Shown here piece after piece: positions 40,021 to 51,066 of a stretch of 64,000 nucleotides of DNA. The notes below the pieces were generated by a model. The model had not been told where the DNA came from. It ran no database searches and saw only the letters and a list, made by a program, of their open reading frames with translations. Both the position numbers and the translations under genes were made by a program. Numbering within the stretch: position 1 is the first letter of the stretch; the number at the start of each line of letters is the position of its first letter. This stretch comes from an uncultured Cellulomonas sp. (GTDB lineage Bacteria > Actinomycetota > Actinomycetes > Actinomycetales > Cellulomonadaceae). Location of the stretch: the NCBI RefSeq assembly GCF_947494015.1, contig NZ_CANLTL010000012.1, forward strand, positions 62,001-126,000, read 5' to 3'.

Positions 40021-40244
40021 GCCGTCGCCGTTGGGGGATCCTGCGCATTCCGGCGGTCGAGGGCGACGCGCGGGTCGGTGACACCTCGTCGGCGGCGACG
40101 GAGCGGGATCCCGGGGTCGACCGTCAGGTGAATCTGGGGTGAAAGGGACGAAACGGCTGGTCCGCTCGGTGCGGACGGGGGCATCATGGGCCCCGCGGGC
40201 GCCGACGAAGGACTCGCGGCGTCTGCGTGGGGAGAGGGCCGGGC

Positions 40245-41510
40245 ATGGGGTACACCCTGGGGGTCGATCTCGGCGGCCCGGAACCGGTCGCCGCCGTCGG
40301 CCACCCGGACGGCAGCTCGTCGGTCGTGGTCGGCCTGCCCGCCGCCACGCTGACCGACGCGGTGGATCGGCTGGGGACCCCCCAGGACGGCTGGGACGGC
40401 GTCGGCACCGCTCCCCTCGTGCTGGCGGACGCCGTCGCGCGCTGCGTGGGGCACGCCGCGGCGACCCGGCGTGACCGGCCGTCCGACCTGGTGGTCAGCC
40501 ACCCGGCGGCGTGGGGCCCGTACCGCGTGGGCCTGCTCGCCGATGCGCTGCGCGGCCACGACCTGCCACCGTGGCGCCTGCTCCCGGACACCGTCGCGAT
40601 CGCCCGTCAGGCCGCTGCGACGGATCCCCGCCTCGCACTCGGGCCGTGCCGGCTGGCCGTCGTCGACATCCGCGACGAGCAGACGAGCGTGGGCGTGGTG
40701 GCGGTCGCCGGGGACGCGCAGCCGGCCCCGCCGCCCCGCCTCGTCGGCCCGGTCCGGGTGGTCGCGGAGCTCGCCTCCGCCGACCTGGACGACGCCGTCC
40801 TGGCACACACCGTCGCGGTCGCCGCGGACCTCGGGCTCCTCGACGCGTCCGGGCTGACGCCGGATGCGGCCGAGCGGCTGCGCGCCGCCTGCCGATCCGC
40901 GGCGGACGAGGTGCTGACCGCCGGTTCGGCGGTCGTGGGCTACCCGGCCCCGGACGGCGCCCGGCCGATCCGGTCGGTGCTCGCCGACGTGGAGCCCCGG
41001 CTGCACGACCGCAGCCGCCACGCCGTCGCGCAGGTCGCCGCGGCGGTGGGCAGGCTCGCACCCGCCGGCGTCGACGCGGTCGTGCTGTGCGGCCGGCTCG
41101 CCGCGATGCCGCTGCTGACCGAGCTCGTCGCCGAGCGGTTCGACGCCCCCGTCACCGTGGTGCCCGGCGGCGACACCGTCGCGGCCCGCGGAGCGGCGAC
41201 CGCGGCGGCGCTGCTGCGCCCCGAGCCCGCCGCCGACCGCACCGCCGTCCCCCGTCCCCGCGACACGGACGCAGCCGCCGCCGAGGGGGATGCGGCTCAC
41301 CGTCACGGTCGCCGCCGCGCCCCGGTGCGGTCCCGGCCCAGCTCCCGCCCGCTGCGGGCGACCGCCGCGGCGTGGATCGGGACGCTGGTCCTCGGGGTGC
41401 TCGCCGCGGCGGTCGCCGACGACGCCGTCGCGCGCAGCGACCACGGGCACGACGCGCCGGCCGGCGTCGTGGTCACGGATCCGCCGCCGCCCGGGACGTC
41501 GCGCGGATGA
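40245..41510 (+). CDS. Hsp70-like ATPase with C-terminal membrane helix
   Basis: This 421-residue protein has an actin/Hsp70-type ATPase fold: phosphate-1 loop GVDLGGPEPVAAV (residues 6-18), LVVSHPAAWGPYRVGLLADAL, PLRI-type second phosphate segment VVDIRDEQTSVGVV, and the adenosine motif VVLCGRLAAMPLLTELVAERF with GDTVAARGAA. The substrate-binding domain of a real DnaK is absent. A Pro/Arg/Ser linker is followed by one membrane helix near residues 375-395. The ATG at 40245 follows GGAGAGGG; a GTG at 40227 is an alternative. It overlaps the LuxR gene by four bases. Confidence 0.8.
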   Translation: MGYTLGVDLGGPEPVAAVGHPDGSSSVVVGLPAATLTDAVDRLGTPQDGWDGVGTAPLVLADAVARCVGHAAATRRDRPSDLVVSHPAAWGPYRVGLLADALRGHDLPPWRLLPDTVAIARQAAATDPRLALGPCRLAVVDIRDEQTSVGVVAVAGDAQPAPPPRLVGPVRVVAELASADLDDAVLAHTVAVAADLGLLDASGLTPDAAERLRAACRSAADEVLTAGSAVVGYPAPDGARPIRSVLADVEPRLHDRSRHAVAQVAAAVGRLAPAGVDAVVLCGRLAAMPLLTELVAERFDAPVTVVPGGDTVAARGAATAAALLRPEPAADRTAVPRPRDTDAAAAEGDAAHRHGRRRAPVRSRPSSRPLRATAAAWIGTLVLGVLAAAVADDAVARSDHGHDAPAGVVVTDPPPPGTSRG

Positions 41511-44500
41511 CCGCGACGCTGCCGCCCCCCGCCCCCGACGTCCCGGTCGCCGACCCGGCGACCGGTGGCACCGCCGCCGGAGGAGGACCGGCGGCCGCGC
41601 TCACCGCCCACCCCGTGCTCGGCCGTGCGCTGTCGTGGGTCGACCGGACCCCACAGGCGCCGCTGGTGCTGGCGATCTGCGGCACCGGCGGCACCGGCAA
41701 GTCGACGGCACTGGCCGCGCTGCGAGCCGCGTACCGCGCGGCGGGCGACCCGGTGGTGAGCGTGCGTGGACGGGCCGGCGTCCGGCCGGACGACCTCGCC
41801 GCCGCCGGCAGCCGTCCCGTCCTGGTCGACGACGCCCACCTGCTGCCGGTGGACGCCCTGGAGTGGCTGCTCGAGCGCGCCGACGACGACGCGACCCGGC
41901 TCGTCCTCGCACACCGGCCGTGGCCCCGGCCGGCTCCGCTGGCCGACCTCGTGCGCGAGCTGGACGCGCGCGCGGCCGTGGTCGGGCTGGGCGCCCTGGA
42001 CCGGTCCGGGGTCGCGGCGCTCGCGCACCACCGCCTGGGCCGGCCGGCACCCGCCTCGGTCGTGGACGCCGTGGTCCACCTGTCCGCGGGGGTGCCGCGG
42101 CTCGCCGACCTGCTGCTGACCGACGCGGCGCTGAGCGGCGCGGCGTCGCCGCCCACGGCCGGGCCGACGCGGCCCGCACCCTGGCCACGGGCGTGGCCGG
42201 GATCCGCGGTGCTCGCCCAGGTCGACACGGACCTCGACGCCGCCGGGAGCGGGGCACGCGCGGTCGTGCTCGCCCTCGCGCTCGGCGGCACACCGGAGCC
42301 CGCGGTGCTGTCCCCCGCGCTGGGACTGGCTCCGGATGTCGTCGCGCGCTCGCTGCAGACGGTCGGCGCAGCGGGACTGCTGCTCGCCGACGGGTCGGTC
42401 GTGCCGGTGGTGGCGCAGGCGCTGCTGGCGGCGTGCCCGCCCCGGGAGGCCCGCGCCGTCGTCCGCGCCCTGATCCGGGCCGGCCTGGACCACGGCGACG
42501 ACGCCGCGGCGGTGGCGGCCCGCTTCGACGGCCACGGCGGCGGCCCGGAGCTGGTCGTGGCGCTGCGGGACGCGGCGGCCGCGGTCGGCGCGACGGACCC
42601 GGCGCGCGCGGCCGACCTGCTGCGCGCGGGCCTGCCGACCGGTGCGTCGGATCCCGCGGCGGTCGTGGAGCAGGCACGGTACGCGGCACTGGCCGGTGAC
42701 CTGCACCGCGCCACCGCCCTGGTCGACGACGTGCTGGCGGCGGCGAGCGGACCGGTCGCCGCGGCGGCCGCGTCGGTGGCGACCGCGGTCCTCGCGCACC
42801 GCGGCCAGCTCGCCACCGCGGCCGCACCGCACCGAATCAACGCCGGCACCGGGTCGCAGCCGACCCCGGGCACGTGGCAGCCGCGGGTGACCTGTCCGGA
42901 CGACCCGGCGGGCGAGGCCGCCGCCACCGTCGTGCTGCTGGGCTCGGGTGCCGTCACGTCGTGCCTGCCCGGACCCGGCGCCACGGCCACCGCTCCCGGT
43001 GCCGGCACCCGCACCGGCACGGACGGGGCCACCGGTACCGTCGAGGTCCGGTCCGGGCCGGCGCCGGGCGCGACCACGCGGTCGTGCGCGCAGGCGCTGC
43101 TGGCCCAGGGCCTGCGTGAGTCGGTGCTCGGGGACGGCCGGCGCTGCCTGGCCACGCTGTCCCGGGCGTCGGCCCTGGTGGGCGGCGACGGCCGCGACAC
43201 CCTCATGGCGGACACCCCGGCCGCGCTCGGCGCACTCGCCGCGCTCAGCGCCGGCGAGCCGGGGCACGCCGAGCGGCTGCTGCACCGGGCGATCGGCAAC
43301 GGCGAGGGCGGCCCGGTCGCACAGCCCCGCCACCACCTGCTGCTCGCGTGGGTCGCGATGGTCGGCGGACGGTGCGAGGAGGCGCGCGCGCGGGTGGCCG
43401 TGGCCCGGACGGCCGCCGGGGACCGCTGGGGCGAGCGCGACGAGCTCGTCCTGCGGGCGCTGGAGGTCGGGGTGGCGCGCCGGTCGCACGACCTGGGCGC
43501 GCTCACCCGCGCGTGGCCCGGCGCCTGGCAGGCGCTGCTCGGCCACGGGCTGGACCTGTTCATGCTGCTGCCCCTCGGCGAGCTCGCGGTCGCGGCGGCG
43601 CGCCTGGACCGCTCCCACCAGGTGGCGGCCCACCTGGAGGAGGCGGGCGGGCTGCTGGCCCGCGCCGGGGAGCCGGTGCTGTGGGCCACGCCCCTGCACT
43701 GGTACGGGGTGCGGGCGGCGATCGTCGCGGAGCGGCCCGAGTCGGTCGCCCCGCACGCCACCGCACTGGTCCGCGGCGCGGCGACCAGCCGCCACGCCGC
43801 GATGCTCGCCGAGGCGGGCCGGGTCTGGGTGCAGGTGCTCGCCGGGCGCGTGGAGCCGGCAGCCGTCGAGCGGGTGGCGCGCCGGCTGCACGCGGCCGGG
43901 CTCGGCTGGGACGGCGCGCGGCTCGCCGCGCACGCCGCGGCGCACACCGAGGACCCGCGCAGCGGGGGCCGCCTGCTGCACGTCGCACGCGACCTGCGCG
44001 CGGGCACGGACCGGGCCGTGACACCGGCGCCCGTCCTCCCGGCGGTGGGACACCGGCGGGTGCCGTCGGACGCGGCGGCCCCGGTGGCGTCACCGCGGCC
44101 GTCCCCGACGCCGGCGAGCACGGCGCCGACGCGGGCGGCCGCCGTGCCGGCGTCGTCGTCCGCCGGCCCGGCTGCGGGGACCGCTCGCGGCTGGACGGGT
44201 GCCGCGACGCCCCCGGCGGCACCGGTGCGGGCGGCCGGCGGGCCGCCGTCGTCAGCGCGGGAGGCGGCCGGGACGCGGACCGCGCCGGGACGGCCGGACC
44301 CCTCCGGCCTCGGGGACGCGGCACCCGAGATGGCCGTCCACCTGTCCGTGCGCGAGCTGGAGGTCGCGCGCCTGGTGGTGGCCGGGCACACCTACCGCGA
44401 GATCTCCGAGCGGCTGTACATCTCCGCCAAGACGGTGGAGCACCACATGGCCCGCATGCGGCAGCGGCTCGGGCTGGAGTCACGGGCGGCGCTGCTGTCG

Positions 44501-44557
44501 CACCTGCGCGCCCGGGTCGCCACGCTGCCCGGGGAGCGACCGGAGCAGCCGGCCTGA
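41507..44557 (+). CDS. Large ATP-binding LuxR-family regulator (LAL/IniR-like)
   Basis: This 1016-residue protein has an N-terminal P-loop domain (GTGGTGKST at residues 59-67, Walker B VLVDDAH at 105-111), a long helical sensor-like region rich in Ala, an Ala/Pro/Ser linker (about 850-940) and a C-terminal LuxR helix-turn-helix (LSVRELEVARLVV, TYREISERLYISAKTVEHHMARM, 945-1002). Such large regulators bind ATP and often respond to a sugar or envelope signal. In mycobacteria a regulator of this type, IniR, activates iniBAC and is reported to respond to trehalose. The location beside ini genes supports a similar role here. It is translationally coupled to the Hsp70-like protein. Confidence 0.85.
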   Translation: MTATLPPPAPDVPVADPATGGTAAGGGPAAALTAHPVLGRALSWVDRTPQAPLVLAICGTGGTGKSTALAALRAAYRAAGDPVVSVRGRAGVRPDDLAAAGSRPVLVDDAHLLPVDALEWLLERADDDATRLVLAHRPWPRPAPLADLVRELDARAAVVGLGALDRSGVAALAHHRLGRPAPASVVDAVVHLSAGVPRLADLLLTDAALSGAASPPTAGPTRPAPWPRAWPGSAVLAQVDTDLDAAGSGARAVVLALALGGTPEPAVLSPALGLAPDVVARSLQTVGAAGLLLADGSVVPVVAQALLAACPPREARAVVRALIRAGLDHGDDAAAVAARFDGHGGGPELVVALRDAAAAVGATDPARAADLLRAGLPTGASDPAAVVEQARYAALAGDLHRATALVDDVLAAASGPVAAAAASVATAVLAHRGQLATAAAPHRINAGTGSQPTPGTWQPRVTCPDDPAGEAAATVVLLGSGAVTSCLPGPGATATAPGAGTRTGTDGATGTVEVRSGPAPGATTRSCAQALLAQGLRESVLGDGRRCLATLSRASALVGGDGRDTLMADTPAALGALAALSAGEPGHAERLLHRAIGNGEGGPVAQPRHHLLLAWVAMVGGRCEEARARVAVARTAAGDRWGERDELVLRALEVGVARRSHDLGALTRAWPGAWQALLGHGLDLFMLLPLGELAVAAARLDRSHQVAAHLEEAGGLLARAGEPVLWATPLHWYGVRAAIVAERPESVAPHATALVRGAATSRHAAMLAEAGRVWVQVLAGRVEPAAVERVARRLHAAGLGWDGARLAAHAAAHTEDPRSGGRLLHVARDLRAGTDRAVTPAPVLPAVGHRRVPSDAAAPVASPRPSPTPASTAPTRAAAVPASSSAGPAAGTARGWTGAATPPAAPVRAAGGPPSSAREAAGTRTAPGRPDPSGLGDAAPEMAVHLSVRELEVARLVVAGHTYREISERLYISAKTVEHHMARMRQRLGLESRAALLSHLRARVATLPGERPEQPA

Positions 44558-44589
44558 CCGGTCGACCGGGACGGGCTGCCGCCGTGCGC

Positions 44590-45579
44590 CTACCCGGCGA
44601 CCGGCAGCACGTGGCCGGCACGGTCGGCGTCCAGGTCACCGGTGTGGCCCGCCGCGACCGCCCGGCGCCCCAGCACGATCGTGTAGACCCAGAACGCCGC
44701 CAGGACGAGCACGCCGACGGTGATCTTCACCCCCCAGGGCAGCGCCGAGCCGGTCACGAAGCCCTCGACGAGCCCGGACACGCCCAGCACACCGACGAGG
44801 CCGATCGCGACCGTGAACAGCGCGCGCGCCTCCTCCGCGAGCGCCCGGGACCGCGGACGGCGCCCGGGGTCCACCCAGGTCCAGAACAGCCGCAGCCCCG
44901 CGGCACCCGCGACGAAGACGGCGGTCAGCTCGAGCAGGCCGTGGGGGGCGATGAGGGACAGGAAGATGTCCAGGCGTCCCTCGTCGGCCATCATCCCGCC
45001 GGTCGCGCCGACCATGACGGCGTTGTTCACCAGCACGAACAGCGGCCACACGCCGCTGATCCCCAGTCCCACGCACTGGGCGGCGATCCAGGCGTTGTTC
45101 GTCCAGACCATGGCCGCGAACCCTGCCGACGGGTCGTAGTACTGGGCGAACGCGTCCTCGGCGTAGGACCGCCGCTCGGACGGCGTGCCCATCGCGGCCA
45201 GCGCGGCGGGGTCCGTGGCCACCCACGTGCCGGCGGCCACCGCCACCAGCAGGCACGCGACGGTGACGGCGACGGTCCACCAGCGGATCCGGTACAGCGC
45301 GGCCGGGACCGTCAGGACGACGAACCGGGCGACGTCGCCCCATGCGGGCTCGTGCGCGCCGGCGATGGTGCTGCGGGCGCGGCCCAGCACGTCCGACAGG
45401 CGCGCCACCGTCACGGCGTCGGGGGCTGCGGACCGGACCGTCGACAGGTCGGTCGCGACCGCCTGGTAGAGCCGGACCAGCTCGTCGGCCTCCGCCCCGT
45501 TCAGCCGGCGCCGGCGGGCGAGCTCGTCCAGCCGGGTCCACTGCGGTCCGCGCACCGCGGTGAAGGCATCGAGGTCCAC
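44590..45579 (-). CDS. SpoIIM-like (stage II sporulation M family) membrane protein
   Basis: This 329-residue protein has an N-terminal helical domain (DAFTAVRGPQWTRLDELARRRRLNGAEADELVRLYQAVATDLS) and five or six membrane helices with the family block TNNAWIAAQCVGLGISGVWPLFVLVNNAVMVG and APHGLLELTAVFVAGAAGLRL. The family works near the septum in sporulating bacteria; in non-sporulating actinobacteria it accompanies RDD and MoxR/DUF58 genes. The GTG at 45579 has no close alternative. It diverges from the RDD gene across 120 bases. Confidence 0.9.
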   Translation of the reverse strand: MDLDAFTAVRGPQWTRLDELARRRRLNGAEADELVRLYQAVATDLSTVRSAAPDAVTVARLSDVLGRARSTIAGAHEPAWGDVARFVVLTVPAALYRIRWWTVAVTVACLLVAVAAGTWVATDPAALAAMGTPSERRSYAEDAFAQYYDPSAGFAAMVWTNNAWIAAQCVGLGISGVWPLFVLVNNAVMVGATGGMMADEGRLDIFLSLIAPHGLLELTAVFVAGAAGLRLFWTWVDPGRRPRSRALAEEARALFTVAIGLVGVLGVSGLVEGFVTGSALPWGVKITVGVLVLAAFWVYTIVLGRRAVAAGHTGDLDADRAGHVLPVAG

Positions 45580-45699
45580 GCCCGATACCCTGCCACAGCG
45601 CCCGGCCGTGCCGGGTCGCCCGTCACCCCACCGCCCGGCACGGGCCGGGTTCGGACCGGGGTGGTCGGCGGGCGGGACGACGAGGGGACGCAGCGCGCG

Positions 45700-46518
45700 A
45701 TGACCGACGGGATCCTGACCGGTGAGGGCGTGCTGCTGGACTCGCGGCCGGCGTCGTTCGCCACGCGCATGCTCGCCGGGCTGCTCGACATCGTCGTGCT
45801 CGGGGCGCTGATCTTCGCGATCGTCGTCGTGGTGGGCGTGCTCGGCGCTGAGGTCGGCCCGCAGGCGGGCCAGGCGATGCTCGTGGTCGCGCTGGTGCTC
45901 GTCATGGTGGTCGTGCCCACCACCGTCGAGACGCTGACCCGGGGCCGGTCGCTGGGCAAGCTCGCGGCCGGCATCCGCATCGTGCGGGACGACGGCGGGC
46001 CGGTCCGCTTCCGGCAGGCCTTCGTGCGGGCGCTGACCGGCGTGGGCGAGCTGTGGCTCACGGTCGGGTCGGTCGCGCTGATCACGTCGATGGTCAACAA
46101 CCAGGGCAAGCGGGTGGGCGACATCCTCGCCGGCACCTACGCCGTGCGGGTCCGCGGTGCGGTCCGCGCCCTGGCACCGCTGACGATGCCGCCGGCCCTG
46201 GCCGGGTGGGCACGCACGGCCGACATCGGCCGTCTGCCGGACGGTCTGGCCCTGTCCGCACGGCAGTTCCTGGGCCGCGCCGCCACGCTGCACCCGGCGT
46301 CGCGCGCGGCGATGTGCGCCGCGCTCACCGCCGAGATCGGGCGGTACGTGGCCCCCGGGCCGCCGCCCGGGACGCCGCCGGAGGCGTTCCTCGCCGCGGT
46401 GCTGGTCGAGCGCCGGGACCGGGAGTTCGCCGCCGGCAGCCGCGCGGCGGAGGTGGCCCGCGCGGAGGCGCACGTGCTGCAGCGCCTGCCGCACGCGGTG
46501 CCCGACCCGGTCGACTGA
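45700..46518 (+). CDS. RDD-family membrane protein
   Basis: This 272-residue protein has an N-terminal RDD domain with SRPASFATRMLAGLLDIVVLGAL and the GRSLGKLAAGIRIVRDDGGPVRFRQAFVRAL segment, and two to three membrane helices. The C-terminal soluble part (about residues 165-272) begins PLTMPPALAGWARTADIGRLPDGLALSARQFLGRA. RDD proteins are membrane partners with suggested roles in transport. It is divergent from the SpoIIM gene, as in many actinobacteria. A bidirectional terminator separates it from ahcY. Confidence 0.9.
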   Translation: MTDGILTGEGVLLDSRPASFATRMLAGLLDIVVLGALIFAIVVVVGVLGAEVGPQAGQAMLVVALVLVMVVVPTTVETLTRGRSLGKLAAGIRIVRDDGGPVRFRQAFVRALTGVGELWLTVGSVALITSMVNNQGKRVGDILAGTYAVRVRGAVRALAPLTMPPALAGWARTADIGRLPDGLALSARQFLGRAATLHPASRAAMCAALTAEIGRYVAPGPPPGTPPEAFLAAVLVERRDREFAAGSRAAEVARAEAHVLQRLPHAVPDPVD

Positions 46519-46538
46519 GCCGACCGGGTCGGGGCGCA

Positions 46539-46564
46539 GCACCCGGCCCGTGCGGGCCGGGTGC
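46539..46564. terminator. Hairpin terminator between RDD gene and ahcY
   Basis: Twelve-base arms (GCACCCGGCCCG and complement) flank a two-base loop in the 48-base gap between two convergent stop codons. It probably works for both genes. Confidence 0.8.
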
Positions 46565-46566
46565 CG

Positions 46567-48033
<1,467 letters not shown>

Positions 48034-48243
48034 GTCACTCCAGTGCTGAACGGATGGGGCACGGGTCGGCAGGGGTCGGCGCGCGCCGACCGGTGGGTAC
48101 CCACCGACGCCCGCCTGGGCACGGCAGGACACGACCGAGGCCGGGCGTCCCGCCAGCTCGCCCGGCGCAGCCCCTCTGGGCCGTGGGCATCACCGACGCC
48201 GTGCGTACCGATCGTAACGGCGGGGCACTGGGAGACTGTTCCC

Positions 48244-49881
<1,638 letters not shown>

Positions 49882-49891
49882 GCGGCGGCCC

Positions 49892-50839
49892 TCAGGCCCC
49901 GTCGCCGGTGACCGCGCGGGACGCGGCCGCCCGGCGCAGGTCCGGCTCGAGGTAGATGACGGCTGTGAGCTGCGGTACGGCCGCCCGGATCCGGCGCTCC
50001 GCCGCGTCGATCGCCCGGGCCACCCCGGCCGCGTCGACCGACTCGTCCGGCTCGAACTTCGCGGCCACCAGCAGCTCCTCCGGTCCCAGGTGCATCGTCC
50101 TGAGGTGGATGAGGGAGCGGACACCGGGGCCGACGACGGCGCTCTCGATCGCGCGCACCGCCGAGGCGTTCGCCGACTCCCCCAGGAGCAGGGACCGGGT
50201 CTCGATCGCCAGGACGATCGCGATGAGGACGAGCAGGATGCCGATCGAGGCGGTGCCGGCGGCGTCGTAGCGGCCGTCCCCCGTGATGAGCGTCAGTCCG
50301 ACGCCGGCCAGCGCGAAGGAGAGCCCCACCAGCGCGCCGAAGTCCTCGAGCAGCACGACGGGGATCTCGGGCGCCTTCGCGGTCCGGATGAACGACGGCA
50401 GGCTCTGCGTGCCGCGCACCTGGTTCGCCTCGTGCACCGCGGTCCGGAACGACAGCCCCTCCATGACCATCGCGGCCACGAGGACGGCGACCGGCACCCA
50501 CTGCCACTGCGTGATCGGGTGCGGGTCCTGCCACTTGTGCCACGCCTCGTACAGCGCGAACAGCCCGCCGAGGCTGAACAGCACGATCGCGACGATGAAC
50601 GCGTACAGGTACCGCTCCCGGCCGTAGCCGAACGGGTGCCGGGCGTCGGCCTCCTTGCGCGCCTTGCGGCCGCCGACCAGCAGCAGCAGCTGGTTGCCGG
50701 AGTCGGCCAGGGAGTGCACGGACTCGGCGAGCATCGAGCTGGAGGAGGTCAGCAGGAACGCGACGAACTTGGTCAGCGCGATGCCGAGGTTGGCCGCCAG
50801 CGCGGCCAGGATGGCCTTGGAGCCACCGTCGTGCGCCAC
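49892..50839 (-). CDS. Cation diffusion facilitator transporter
   Basis: This 315-residue protein has six membrane helices and the family motifs. AESVHSLADSGNQ at about residues 30-42 gives the metal-site His and Asp of helix 2, and LLEDFGALVG gives the acidic residue of helix 5. The C-terminal cytoplasmic domain of about 90 residues (residues 225-315) fits the metal-sensing ferredoxin-like domain of CDF proteins, which export Zn, Mn, Co or Fe using protons. The GTG at 50839 shares one base with the Trm112 stop, so the genes are coupled. The metal cannot be told from sequence. Confidence 0.9.
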   Translation of the reverse strand: MAHDGGSKAILAALAANLGIALTKFVAFLLTSSSSMLAESVHSLADSGNQLLLLVGGRKARKEADARHPFGYGRERYLYAFIVAIVLFSLGGLFALYEAWHKWQDPHPITQWQWVPVAVLVAAMVMEGLSFRTAVHEANQVRGTQSLPSFIRTAKAPEIPVVLLEDFGALVGLSFALAGVGLTLITGDGRYDAAGTASIGILLVLIAIVLAIETRSLLLGESANASAVRAIESAVVGPGVRSLIHLRTMHLGPEELLVAAKFEPDESVDAAGVARAIDAAERRIRAAVPQLTAVIYLEPDLRRAAASRAVTGDGA

Positions 50840-51066
50840 TAGCGGCCCGCGCCGGGCGCGGAGACGGGCCGCGCGTCGTCGGCCAGCAGCACCGGGATGC
50901 CGTCCCGCACGGGGTAGGCCAGCGGGTTGTCGGGGTCGGTGGACACCAGCTCGGGCGAGCCGTCCGGGCCCACCCCGTCCACGAGCGTCGCACCGGTCAC
51001 CGGGCACCGCAGGATGTCACGCAGCCAGGGCTCCAGGGCCCCGGCCGCCGCCTCGTGCTCGCTCAC
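50839..51066 (-). CDS. Trm112-like small zinc-type protein
   Basis: This 75-residue protein has the Trm112 pattern: ALEPWLRDILRCPVTGATL near residues 10-29, then AYPVRDGIPVLLADDARPV. The first half has only one cysteine (ILRCPVTG), so a complete zinc site is not formed. Trm112-like proteins partner methyltransferases or act beside mannose genes. The GTG start overlaps the manB stop (GTGA), and it lies between manB and the CDF gene, as in other actinobacteria. Confidence 0.85.
   Translation of the reverse strand: MSEHEAAAGALEPWLRDILRCPVTGATLVDGVGPDGSPELVSTDPDNPLAYPVRDGIPVLLADDARPVSAPGAGR

Noticed and set aside
48034..48200. Possible SAH-type riboswitch upstream of ahcY.
   Set aside because: A GAGG-to-CCTC pairing and a GGGCG-to-CGCCC stem exist, but the conserved SAH-riboswitch core and pseudoknot partner were not found.
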